DNA of 5,966 bases from NCBI GenBank assembly GCA_003819975.1, contig RPPU01000311.1:1-5966 (forward strand), in the 5' to 3' direction. This DNA comes from Desulfobacteraceae bacterium. Its GTDB lineage: Bacteria; Desulfobacterota; DSM-4660; Desulfatiglandales; HGW-15. This document shows positions 1 to 5,966 of the stretch, piece by piece. The notes under the pieces are model-generated. The model made no database searches and was not told the origin of the DNA. It saw only the letters and a list, made by a program, of their open reading frames with translations. A program made the position numbers and the translations under genes. Position 1 is the stretch's first letter; each line of letters opens with the position of its first letter.

Positions 1-216
1 AAAAACCGGATCCGGTAAACGCTCCCAGGCTTCTTCTTCCAATGCATGGATGTGAAACAACCTCAGCCGGATGATTTCCGCCAAATTGTGTTGGCTAAGC
101 CCTTCCCGTTCCCGCGCGTGACGCAGAAGAACACCCAAGGTCTTTTCCCGCTGAGCGGCCGGCGGTTCGCAAAAACCGGCGGATCCTTCTTCTTTTTTTA
201 TCTCTGGCTCAGACAT
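1..216 (-). CDS. rodZ: RodZ-like cell-shape protein, N-terminal part (cut by the window edge)
   Basis: Reading leftward from the ATG at 216-214, 72 codons stay open to the window edge. After a hydrophilic lead of about 25 residues comes TLGVLLRHAREREGLS (residues 26-41), then a helix-turn-helix-like stretch (about 42-58), then ALEEEAWERLPDPVF (58-72). This order (TLG, LR.ARE..GLS, ALEE, LP.PV) is the recognisable start of the RodZ cytoplasmic Xre-type HTH domain. In that family the domain binds MreB and is followed by one membrane helix and a periplasmic domain. Those parts lie outside the window, so the membrane anchor is not seen. The ATG is supported by a GGAG four bases upstream. The gene lies 50 bp after the SurA-like gene on the same strand, which fits an envelope operon. 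A run of seven A's near codons 6-8 is unremarkable. A different HTH_25 protein is possible because the C-terminal part is missing. Confidence 0.82.
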   Translation of the reverse strand, partial: MSEPEIKKEEGSAGFCEPPAAQREKTLGVLLRHAREREGLSQHNLAEIIRLRLFHIHALEEEAWERLPDPVF

Positions 217-217
217 A

Positions 218-233
218 AATCTCCGAATCTCCG
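218..233 (-). promoter_or_regulatory. Duplicated Shine-Dalgarno block of the rodZ-like gene
   Basis: On the minus strand the 8-base unit CGGAGATT occurs twice in tandem (233-226 and 225-218) directly before TATG. The inner copy places GGAG four bases from the ATG, which supports this start. The outer copy is probably too far away (12 bases) to serve it. The exact duplication is seen in the sequence. A role in setting translation level is only inference. Confidence 0.6.
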
Positions 234-239
234 TATATC

Positions 240-265
240 CCGTTAAGCGCCTTAACGGTTAAGGC
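240..265. repeat. Two overlapping inverted repeats between the SurA-like and RodZ-like genes
   Basis: On the plus strand CCGTTAAG (240-247) pairs with CTTAACGG (251-258) around the loop CGC. The second arm is itself part of another palindrome, GCCTTAAC (249-256) with GTTAAGGC (258-265) around one central G. In RNA only one of the two hairpins can form at a time. No T-run follows on either strand, so it does not look like an intrinsic terminator. It could be an mRNA-processing or stability hairpin, or a DNA site for a dimeric regulator upstream of rodZ. The sequence alone does not decide between these. Confidence 0.6.
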
Positions 266-266
266 A

Positions 267-1238
267 TCATAGGATGATTTTCACATAAGAATTGCCCCGA
301 AGCTCTTTGATCCAAACTTCATAACGGGTCTTGATTTCTTCTTGATAAAGAAGGCCGTAGATGGCATCACGGACCGCTTCAAAGGGCTTGACTTTGCCCG
401 TTTCTCTTTTAATCAATTTGACGAGCTGAATACCGTTCGGTCGCACCAGCGGTCCGCTTACTTCGCCTTCCGACAATCCTTCCAGAATTCTTTGCAGTTC
501 GGGGTCCAACTGACTCATCGTAAAAGAACCGAGTTCGCCCCCGCTTTCCGCACCCGGACCCTGGGAATAGGCCTTGGCCAACTCTCCGAAATCCGCGCCT
601 TTGGCGATCTGTTTCTGGATTTGCTCGAGCGTTTCCTTTAATTTAAGGGCATTCGCTACAGACTCGGGACTTTCACGCATCAAAAAAATATCGGCCAAAT
701 GAACCTGATCGTCCGTTTTATATTCGCTCCAATGATCTTGGTAATATTGTCTGACTTTTTCTTCTTTAATGAGAATCTTGGATTTGACTTCCTCTCCGAT
801 CAGCCGTCCAAATTCCAATTCTTTTTTCACGTTCGCGCTGTATTTTTCGTAAGTCAGGCCCGCCTTTTTCAATTCGGCGAGCAAACCCTCCCGGGTCAAG
901 CCGAGATCTTTATTCCGATTTTCAATCGCCGTCTCAACCTGCTTTTCGCTCACCGTGATTCCCAGTTCGCGAACCTTCATTTGCGAGAGCTTTTCATCGA
1001 TAAGATCATCGAGGATTTGCCGAAATAATTGCTGGTATTTTTTTTCATCCTGTCTCTTGAGTTCTTCAGGCAGCTCACCGGTGAATTCCTGTATCTTTTT
1101 ATTCATTTCATAAATCGTGATGATTTCATCATTCACATAAGCCACAACCCGGTTGCGCAAATCGGCTGCCCGCACCGAAAAAATCATCAGCCCGACTCCC
1201 CCAAAAAGAACGACGCCGATCCTAATCAGGTTCTTCAT
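267..1238 (-). CDS. surA: SurA-like periplasmic chaperone, single parvulin domain with degenerate active site
   Basis: A 323-residue protein. Residues 1-24 form a Sec signal peptide: K/R-rich start, hydrophobic core IGVVLFGGVGLMIFS, and V-R-A before Ala25, a good signal peptidase I site. Residues 27-160 match the SurA N-terminal chaperone fold, beginning with RVVAYVNDEIITIYEM. One rotamase (parvulin/PpiC) domain follows, about 178-280, with FGELAKAYS (217-225) and GGELGSF (233-239). A C-terminal helix (about 284-315) would complete the chaperone module. The expected role is escorting unfolded outer-membrane proteins through the periplasm. E. coli SurA is longer (428 residues) with two parvulin domains. 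Two positions usually held by catalytic histidine appear to be Asp183 (LADIF) and Gln271 (NGIQL), so isomerase activity may be lost while chaperoning remains. Its ATG overlaps the stop of the upstream paralogue as ATGA (1238-1235), which suggests translational coupling. GGGG lies a few bases upstream inside that gene. Confidence 0.9.
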   Translation of the reverse strand: MKNLIRIGVVLFGGVGLMIFSVRAADLRNRVVAYVNDEIITIYEMNKKIQEFTGELPEELKRQDEKKYQQLFRQILDDLIDEKLSQMKVRELGITVSEKQVETAIENRNKDLGLTREGLLAELKKAGLTYEKYSANVKKELEFGRLIGEEVKSKILIKEEKVRQYYQDHWSEYKTDDQVHLADIFLMRESPESVANALKLKETLEQIQKQIAKGADFGELAKAYSQGPGAESGGELGSFTMSQLDPELQRILEGLSEGEVSGPLVRPNGIQLVKLIKRETGKVKPFEAVRDAIYGLLYQEEIKTRYEVWIKELRGNSYVKIIL

Positions 1239-2182
1239 GATGTTAACCCCAATTTTTTTAAAATGTCATAGTTGATCTTCACCGGATACTTGCGATGCAA
1301 TTGGCTGAGCCAATCCCGATAAAAAAGCTCACGCTTTTGGTAAAGAAGCTTGGATTCGATTTCTCTCCGAACTTCCGGCAGGCTCTTCACCCCCTCTGTT
1401 CGTATCGCCAGCAACTGGATGATATGAAAACCATAAGGGCTGTTGATCACCGGGCTGATTTTGCCGACCGCTAAGGAATAAATCGTTTGTTCCAAAGATT
1501 CCTCCAGGGTGCCTTTTTCAAGCCAACCGACTTCCCCGCCGTTTTTCCCTTCCGGGGTGATGGAATATTGCTTGGCTAAAACGGTCATATCCGCACCTTG
1601 TTCTATTTTTTGACGCAAGGTTTCCGCTTGTGTTTTGGTACGGGTCACAATCTGCCTGAATCTCACCATCGGAAGGTGTTTAAATTCGTCCATATGGGTT
1701 TCGTAATAGTTTTTTATCTCGTCATAGTGTTCCAGAGCGATATCTCCCAACACTTTTTTGATGATTTTATTAATCAGTAATTGCCTCTTGAAAGTTTCTT
1801 CCCACTCCGCAAAATCAATATACCCTTGCAGTAGAATATCTTTAAAATCATCCGAGGGAATATCTTTCTTAATTTTATCAACCGCCTCCGCGACTTCTTC
1901 ATCCGAAACGGAAATTCCGTTTTCGCGTCCGTATTCCAAAATGAGATAATGATCGATAATCTGATTGAGCCATAATTCCGATTGCAGGATGGTCAAATTA
2001 CGGTCGGCACTGTCCATTTCTACGGAAAGGCGATGGATATCTTTTTTCAATTCATCCAGATTAACCTGCCTGGTTCCGATCGTGAGCACATTCTCATTTT
2101 CCTGATTGGGAAAAAAACCGCAATCCGTTAAAATGAATGGTAAACAGGCTAAAGGAACGAAAAGATACCGCCAAAGGCTCAT
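1235..2182 (-). CDS. SurA/PrsA-type peptidyl-prolyl isomerase, probable lipoprotein
   Basis: A 315-residue exported foldase. The N-terminus (residues 1-21) has one Arg and a hydrophobic core ending in LTDC, with Cys21 the likely lipidated residue. Asp just before the Cys departs from the usual small residue, so lipidation is probable rather than certain. Residues 32-165 form the SurA_N-like helical chaperone region, and 172-262 form one parvulin domain with LAKQYS (202-207), GGEVGW (215-220) and GFHIIQL (251-257). The second catalytic-type His is kept (His253), while the first position reads Gln177 (RFRQIV). The C-terminal helix (about 267-297) ends in the PVKINYDIL pattern common in this family. 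It should act at the periplasmic face of a membrane on exported proteins. It is a paralogue of the next gene, which overlaps it by 4 bp. The start is the only ATG, GTG or TTG after an in-frame TAG at 2236-2234. The Shine-Dalgarno is weak (AGG 12 bases upstream). Confidence 0.88.
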   Translation of the reverse strand: MSLWRYLFVPLACLPFILTDCGFFPNQENENVLTIGTRQVNLDELKKDIHRLSVEMDSADRNLTILQSELWLNQIIDHYLILEYGRENGISVSDEEVAEAVDKIKKDIPSDDFKDILLQGYIDFAEWEETFKRQLLINKIIKKVLGDIALEHYDEIKNYYETHMDEFKHLPMVRFRQIVTRTKTQAETLRQKIEQGADMTVLAKQYSITPEGKNGGEVGWLEKGTLEESLEQTIYSLAVGKISPVINSPYGFHIIQLLAIRTEGVKSLPEVRREIESKLLYQKRELFYRDWLSQLHRKYPVKINYDILKKLGLTS

Positions 2183-2238
2183 GCTTTTAATAAACCTAAC
2201 TATTTGAAATACATAAAAAATATGAAATCGCAGCTAAG

Positions 2239-2267
2239 ATTCTTAAATACTTAAGACTAACAGTAAA
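2239..2267 (-). promoter_or_regulatory. Candidate sigma-70-type promoter for the envelope genes
   Basis: In the AT-rich gap after mfd, the minus strand reads TTTACT (2267-2262), a 17-base spacer, then AAGAAT (2244-2239). Each hexamer matches four of six consensus bases. A start point near 2232 would give a leader of about 50 nt before the lipoprotein ATG. The spacer and -10 overlap an inverted repeat. This is a by-eye match in AT-rich DNA, where such matches arise by chance. Confidence 0.35.
2241..2256. repeat. Inverted repeat TCTTAA-N4-TTAAGA overlapping the candidate promoter
   Basis: Perfect 6-base arms (2241-2246 and 2251-2256) flank four bases. It covers the spacer and part of the -10 of the candidate promoter, where a repressor site would be expected. 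The stem is short and AT-rich, so a DNA operator is more plausible than an RNA hairpin. Chance remains a real alternative in this composition. Confidence 0.4.
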
Positions 2268-2345
2268 TTAAAAAAATGCAAGCATAATTCATCAAAACCC
2301 GGGCCATCTCCCCTAAAACCCCGCAAAAATCTCAATGGATTCAAG

Positions 2346-2362
2346 AGAGTTATCTAAACTCC
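2346..2362 (-). other. Small hairpin just after the mfd stop codon
   Basis: On the minus strand GGAGTT (2362-2357) can pair with AACTCT (2351-2346) around TAGAT, with one G-T pair, starting 3 bases after the mfd TGA. No T-tract follows directly. The nearest T5 is about 15 bases further on, so it is not a convincing intrinsic terminator. It may cap the mfd mRNA 3' end. It leaves open whether mfd transcripts read through into the SurA-like genes. Confidence 0.3.
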
Positions 2363-2365
2363 TAC

Positions 2366-5300
2366 TCAACCTGTTAACAAAGGAAACTCCTGAACAATTT
2401 CTTTCACCCGACTTAATGCTTCTACCGCCGAAGGTTCTTTAATTCTTACTTTCAGCTTATTTGCCGATAAAAACTGAAAATCCCGCGGTCTTTTTTTAGT
2501 AAACTGGATCAGCCGGTCCGGATCGATGCGGGTCTTTTCAGCAAAAGTAAAAACCAGCGCATTTTCAAAAATATCCATTCGGATCGCCCCAATCTTTTTC
2601 AGGGCCAATCGTGCGGTCATAACCTGCAAAAGGTTGGCGACCTCCCGGGGTGTGGGACCGAACCGATCTTTCATCTCCCCGATCATTTTTTCCAATTCCG
2701 CCTCTTCCCGCAAACCCGATAAACGCCGATAGAGATTCAGGCGCACATCCGTATCCGCGATATATTCGCTGGGTAAAAAAGCCGGAATATTGACGTTGAT
2801 TTCCGGGTTGACCTCTTCATGCCATTCTTCGCCCTTGAGCTCGGCAACACTCTGTTCAATCATTTTCATATAGAGTTCATATCCAATGGCCGCAATATGA
2901 CCCGATTGGGCAAAGCCGAGGATATTGCCTCCGCCCCGAATTTGTAAATCATGCATAGCCAAGTGAATACCGGCGCCTAACTGGGAAAAATCCATAAGGG
3001 CCTTTAGACGTTTCTCCGCCTCACGCGTCAACTGGGCGTTTGGCGAAAGCAACAAATAAGCATAGGCGCTCTCTTTTGAACGTCCCACCCTGCCCCTTAA
3101 CTGATAGATCTGGGCCAAGCCGAATCGGTCCGCCTCATTGATAATAATCGTATTGACCGAAGGGATATCCAAACCCGATTCGATAATGGTCGTGCAAACC
3201 AGGACATCTGATTCACGGTGCAAAAACCGCATCATGGTCTCTTCCAATTCGTTCCCCTGCATCTGGCCATGGGCAATGACAAAACGGGCCTGAGGCACCA
3301 GACGAACCAATTGCTGGGTCACATGCGCAATGGTCTGCACCCGGTTATGTACAAAAAAAACCTGGCCGCCGCGTTCCAATTCCAGGGTAATGGCCTGCTT
3401 AATAGTGGCCTCATCGTAATGGGAAAGATAGGTCTGAATGGCCAAACGATCCTCGGGTGGTGTTTCAATGACACTAAGATCCCGGATGCCCATCAGGGAT
3501 AAATGCAAAGTGCGCGGAATGGGGGTCGCGGTCAGAGCCAACACATCCACCATGGCCCGGTATCTTTTTAATGCCTCCTTTTGCTTAACGCCGAAACGTT
3601 GCTCTTCATCAATGATGAGGAGGCCTAAATCCTTAAACCCAATATCCTTTTGTAAAAGACGATGGGTGCCGATCACGATATCCACCTGGCCGGCCCGCAA
3701 TTGGGCGATCAATTCTTTTTGCTCAGCTCTGGATTTAAAACGGCTTAATACTCCTATTTTAGTCGGGTAAGAATCCATGCGTTTTTTAAAAGTCGCGTAA
3801 TGCTGTTCAGCCAGGACCGTGGTCGGCACCAGGATGGCGACTTGCTTGCCGTCCAAAACCACTTTAAAAGCCGCCCGGATGGCCAATTCGGTTTTACCGA
3901 AACCGACATCCCCGCAAACCAGGCGGTCCATGGGCTTTTCTGAAACCAGGTCGGACAATATATCGTCAATCGCCTTGATCTGGTCCGGCGTTTCTTCATG
4001 CTCAAACCCGGCTTCAAATTCACGGAACGAGTTATCCGGCTGGGAAAAAGCATAGCCCTTTCGATATTTACGTAAAGCGTATATTTCGACCAACTGCTTG
4101 GCGATTTCCTGAATCGATTTTTTTGCTTTTTTCTTGACCAGATCCCAGGATTTCCCGCCCAGTTGGTCCAATTTTGGATCTTTCTCGTCCGCGCCTACAT
4201 ATTGATGCAAAATACTGATCCGGTCGGCCGGCAAATAAAGCCGATCGTTTTGGGCGTATTCCACAATGACAAAATCATTGACGCGGCCTTCAATTTCCAT
4301 TTTAACCAAACCGCCATATCGGCCGATGCCATGATCTTGGTGTACAACAAAGTCGCCTTCCTTCAATTGGCTGAATTCAGCCCAATTAAAACCCCGACTC
4401 TCTTTGACAGCCTTGTTTCCGGCAACAGCCCGTTTGGCTCCAAAAATTTCATCCTCACTGACGATAAAAAGAGCGAATTCCGGCCAGCCGAATCCTTTAC
4501 TTAAGCGACCCAGGCAAATGCTTAAACCGCGACCCCTGGCTACTTGGTCCCAACTCCGGACCCTTTCATCCACCTGGACCTGGTAATTTCCTAAAATTTC
4601 GGTCAAACGCTGCGCCTGCTGTTCCGTGCGGCAAACCAATACAACCCTGGCCCCCATTTGGACCCAGGCATTGATTTTTTGAGCCAAAGGAGCCATGGAG
4701 ACACGCCCTTTACCGCTGATCTGCAAATCGAATTCATACTGAATTTCCGAACTGCCTTTGAGCTCAATGACCTTTGTTTCCTGCTTCATATCATCCAAGG
4801 CCAGCGCGCTGACTGCCAGGCTTTGATGCCTATTGAGCCTGTTCCGGAGTTCCGGCCAGTCCAATAAAATACCGGCGGTATCCGGGAAAGAGTTATTGCG
4901 TTCTTCAGCTTCCCGGCGATAACGTTCTACTTCCTGCTGAAATTTCGCTCGAAATTTATGGGTTTCAACTTCCTGACGCTGCGGATCGAATTCGATTAAC
5001 AGGCCCTCTTTGGGAAAATAATCCAGAACCGTATCCAGCCGAGGATAATAGTGATTCAACCAAGCTTCCTGGCCCGGAAAGGAATGGGTTCCTTTTGATG
5101 ACCCGGGCAATCGACCCAAGGATCGGGCTCTTTTTACATTCTCCTCGGCCAAGAGAATCTCATTGGCCGGCAATAAGACCAAGTCCCTTAAAAATCCGGT
5201 TGAACGCTGACTCAAGGGATCAAAATGCCGGATGGATTCAAGGCGATCCCCCCAGTATTCCAACCGGATGGGTTCGTCATAAAGGGGTGGAAAAATATCG

Positions 5301-5851
5301 ACGACGCCGCCGCGCACGGAATAATCACCACGATCTTCCACCAGGGAAGTCCGCAGATAGCCGGCTGCTTCCAATTTGGTCAATAATTGCTCGCGGTTGA
5401 CTTCTTCTCCCGGCTCAAGGTAATCCAGGGCCTTCAACAAGGCTTCTTTGGGCATGACTTTAAGCGACAAAGCTTCGATGGAACTGATCACGATCGCTTT
5501 TTTCAGGGATGTTAGGATATACAAACCTTGAATGCGCCGGCTAATGAGCTCCTTATGCGGGCTCAAACCCGTCAGCGGTGAGATATCATAGACCGGAAAA
5601 TCATATAATCTCTTGGGATTTTCGATGGATTCATCTTGCCCCTGAGGCAAAAAAAACTCCATTTCCTTAAAAAAACGAATGGCATCCTTGGCTTGCGGGA
5701 GGAGGATCAAAGCGGGTCGCTCTAAATCTTTCAAGACCAAGGAAAAGAGATAGGCCCGACTGGTAGGGCAAAGACCGGTCACCGTAATCCTAGGGTCACC
5801 CGCTTTGATAGACTGATTTAAAGATATTAGGTTTGGATTTTCAATATTCAT
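2366..5851 (-). CDS. mfd: Transcription-repair coupling factor Mfd
   Basis: A full-length 1161-residue Mfd (E. coli 1148). It displaces RNA polymerase stalled at DNA lesions and recruits UvrA to start nucleotide excision repair. It is a cytoplasmic ATP-driven DNA translocase. The UvrB-like N-terminal module (about 15-330) includes DRGDYSVRGGVVDIFPP (173-189). The RNA-polymerase-interaction region carries GDFVVHQDHGIGRYGG (499-514). The superfamily-2 motor shows Walker A GDVGFGKTE (647-655), DEEQ (748-751), TATPIPR (774-780) and motif VI QLRGRVGRS (917-925). The post-motor segment IRGGGNILG..QSG (971-984) matches the translocation motif region, and the C-terminal inhibitory domain spans about 1015-1140. 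All motor motifs are intact. The ATG at 5851 has no Shine-Dalgarno: the 9 bases before it are T-rich and belong to the tRNA terminator. An in-frame GTG at 5782 (codon 24) with AGGA five bases upstream is an alternative start. However, the residues before it (IKAGDPR) resemble the E. coli N-terminus (VKAGEQR), so the ATG is preferred. Confidence 0.97.
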   Translation of the reverse strand: MNIENPNLISLNQSIKAGDPRITVTGLCPTSRAYLFSLVLKDLERPALILLPQAKDAIRFFKEMEFFLPQGQDESIENPKRLYDFPVYDISPLTGLSPHKELISRRIQGLYILTSLKKAIVISSIEALSLKVMPKEALLKALDYLEPGEEVNREQLLTKLEAAGYLRTSLVEDRGDYSVRGGVVDIFPPLYDEPIRLEYWGDRLESIRHFDPLSQRSTGFLRDLVLLPANEILLAEENVKRARSLGRLPGSSKGTHSFPGQEAWLNHYYPRLDTVLDYFPKEGLLIEFDPQRQEVETHKFRAKFQQEVERYRREAEERNNSFPDTAGILLDWPELRNRLNRHQSLAVSALALDDMKQETKVIELKGSSEIQYEFDLQISGKGRVSMAPLAQKINAWVQMGARVVLVCRTEQQAQRLTEILGNYQVQVDERVRSWDQVARGRGLSICLGRLSKGFGWPEFALFIVSEDEIFGAKRAVAGNKAVKESRGFNWAEFSQLKEGDFVVHQDHGIGRYGGLVKMEIEGRVNDFVIVEYAQNDRLYLPADRISILHQYVGADEKDPKLDQLGGKSWDLVKKKAKKSIQEIAKQLVEIYALRKYRKGYAFSQPDNSFREFEAGFEHEETPDQIKAIDDILSDLVSEKPMDRLVCGDVGFGKTELAIRAAFKVVLDGKQVAILVPTTVLAEQHYATFKKRMDSYPTKIGVLSRFKSRAEQKELIAQLRAGQVDIVIGTHRLLQKDIGFKDLGLLIIDEEQRFGVKQKEALKRYRAMVDVLALTATPIPRTLHLSLMGIRDLSVIETPPEDRLAIQTYLSHYDEATIKQAITLELERGGQVFFVHNRVQTIAHVTQQLVRLVPQARFVIAHGQMQGNELEETMMRFLHRESDVLVCTTIIESGLDIPSVNTIIINEADRFGLAQIYQLRGRVGRSKESAYAYLLLSPNAQLTREAEKRLKALMDFSQLGAGIHLAMHDLQIRGGGNILGFAQSGHIAAIGYELYMKMIEQSVAELKGEEWHEEVNPEINVNIPAFLPSEYIADTDVRLNLYRRLSGLREEAELEKMIGEMKDRFGPTPREVANLLQVMTARLALKKIGAIRMDIFENALVFTFAEKTRIDPDRLIQFTKKRPRDFQFLSANKLKVRIKEPSAVEALSRVKEIVQEFPLLTG

Positions 5852-5855
5852 AAAT

Positions 5856-5886
5856 AAAAAGGCAGATTAGATCTAACTAATCTGCC
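5856..5886 (-). terminator. Intrinsic terminator of the tRNA-Pro transcript
   Basis: On the minus strand GGCAGATTAG (5886-5877) pairs perfectly with CTAATCTGCC (5870-5861) around the 6-base loop TTAGAT, followed at once by TTTTTATTT. A 10-bp stem with a T-tract is a classic Rho-independent terminator. It lies 15 bases after the tRNA CCA end. There is no T-run on the other side, so it acts only on leftward transcription. Its T-tract ends 4 bases before the mfd ATG. Confidence 0.9.
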
Positions 5887-5901
5887 GTAATAAAATCAAA
5901 T

Positions 5902-5966
5902 TGGTCGGGACGCGGAGATTTGAACCCCGGGCCCCCTGAACCCCATTCAGGTGCGCTACCAGACTG
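5902..5966 (-). tRNA. tRNA-Pro, anticodon GGG (5' end outside the window)
   Basis: The visible 65 nt run from the D-stem to an encoded CCA (5904-5902). The 3' acceptor strand CGTCCCG is at 5912-5906 with discriminator A (5905). The T-arm is CGGGG/CTCCG around TTCAAAT (5929-5913). The variable loop has 5 bases (5934-5930). The anticodon stem CCTGA/TCAGG encloses the loop ATGGGGT (5946-5940), giving anticodon GGG at 5944-5942, which reads CCC and CCU proline codons. The D-loop has the conserved GG. About 12 bases (5' acceptor strand, two linker bases, most of the first D-stem strand) are missing to complete a 77-nt tRNA. The 3' acceptor predicts a 5' strand of CGGGACG. Confidence 0.95.

Noticed and set aside
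46..246. A 66-codon plus-strand frame across the rodZ start
   Set aside because: Its translation has no recognisable motif (a Phe run comes from the A/T-rich tract), and the opposite strand gives a clear RodZ-type HTH domain.
342..1271. Three plus-strand reading frames antisense to the SurA-like gene
   Set aside because: They have Phe-rich, composition-driven translations and lie opposite a gene with clear family motifs. They are antisense shadows.
2267..2314. A possible 16-codon minus-strand peptide (MARVLMNY...) in the gap after mfd
   Set aside because: The G-rich would-be ribosome site abuts the ATG with no spacing, the peptide is very short, and no family supports it.
2346..2362. Intrinsic terminator for mfd
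   Set aside because: The stem is only 6 bp with a G-T pair and no T-tract follows directly. It is kept only as a small hairpin.
3353..3360. Run of eight A's (T8 in the mfd coding strand) as a possible slippage or frameshift site
   Set aside because: The reading frame continues cleanly through VFFVHNR, a conserved Mfd helicase-motif region, so there is no sign of a frameshift.
3754..4053. A 99-codon minus-strand reading frame inside mfd in another frame
   Set aside because: It overlaps the Walker A region of Mfd, is rich in Trp, Arg and Ser in a low-complexity way, and matches no family I know. It is a frame shadow of mfd.
1..5966. Defence system, mobile element, CRISPR array or novel gene cluster
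   Set aside because: All long coding regions are recognisable housekeeping families. No direct-repeat array, transposase, or integrase is visible, and although a tRNA is present, no second attachment repeat of its 3' end was seen in the window.

Overview
The window reads as an ordinary chromosomal housekeeping segment from a Gram-negative (diderm) bacterium. Every supported gene is on the minus strand, so transcription runs from right to left. The organism is inferred to be diderm because the segment encodes a secreted SurA-type periplasmic chaperone, a second SurA/PrsA-type rotamase that looks like an envelope lipoprotein, and a RodZ-type cell-shape protein. From general knowledge, pairs of single-parvulin-domain SurA-like proteins following mfd are familiar in lineages such as the former Deltaproteobacteria and Nitrospirota. 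That placement is inference, and no marker in the window fixes the phylum.

Layout in transcription order. A tRNA-Pro with anticodon GGG lies at the right edge (5902-5966) and lacks its first 12 nt. A strong intrinsic terminator follows it (5856-5886). Its T-tract ends only 4 nt before the apparent ATG of mfd (5851-2366), a full-length transcription-repair coupling factor. A 183-bp AT-rich gap (2183-2365) separates mfd from the next genes. It holds a small hairpin just after the mfd stop, a G-rich patch, and a candidate promoter overlapped by an inverted repeat. Next come two overlapping SurA-like genes, a probable lipoprotein (2182-1235) and a Sec-exported protein (1238-267), sharing an ATGA stop/start junction. 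A short gap with two mutually exclusive inverted repeats leads into the N-terminal helix-turn-helix region of a rodZ-like gene (216-1), cut by the left edge.

How the genes work together. Mfd acts in the cytoplasm on stalled RNA polymerase and is functionally separate from the rest. The two SurA-like proteins and RodZ form an envelope group: chaperoning of exported or outer-membrane proteins, and the cytoskeletal link for cell shape. They may be transcribed together from the mfd downstream gap.

I see no mobile element, CRISPR array, defence system or clearly novel gene system. The points most worth a second look are the loss of parvulin catalytic histidines in the SurA-like pair, the tRNA terminator packed against an mfd start that has no visible Shine-Dalgarno, and two palindromes sharing CTTAA/TTAAG half-sites upstream of the envelope genes.
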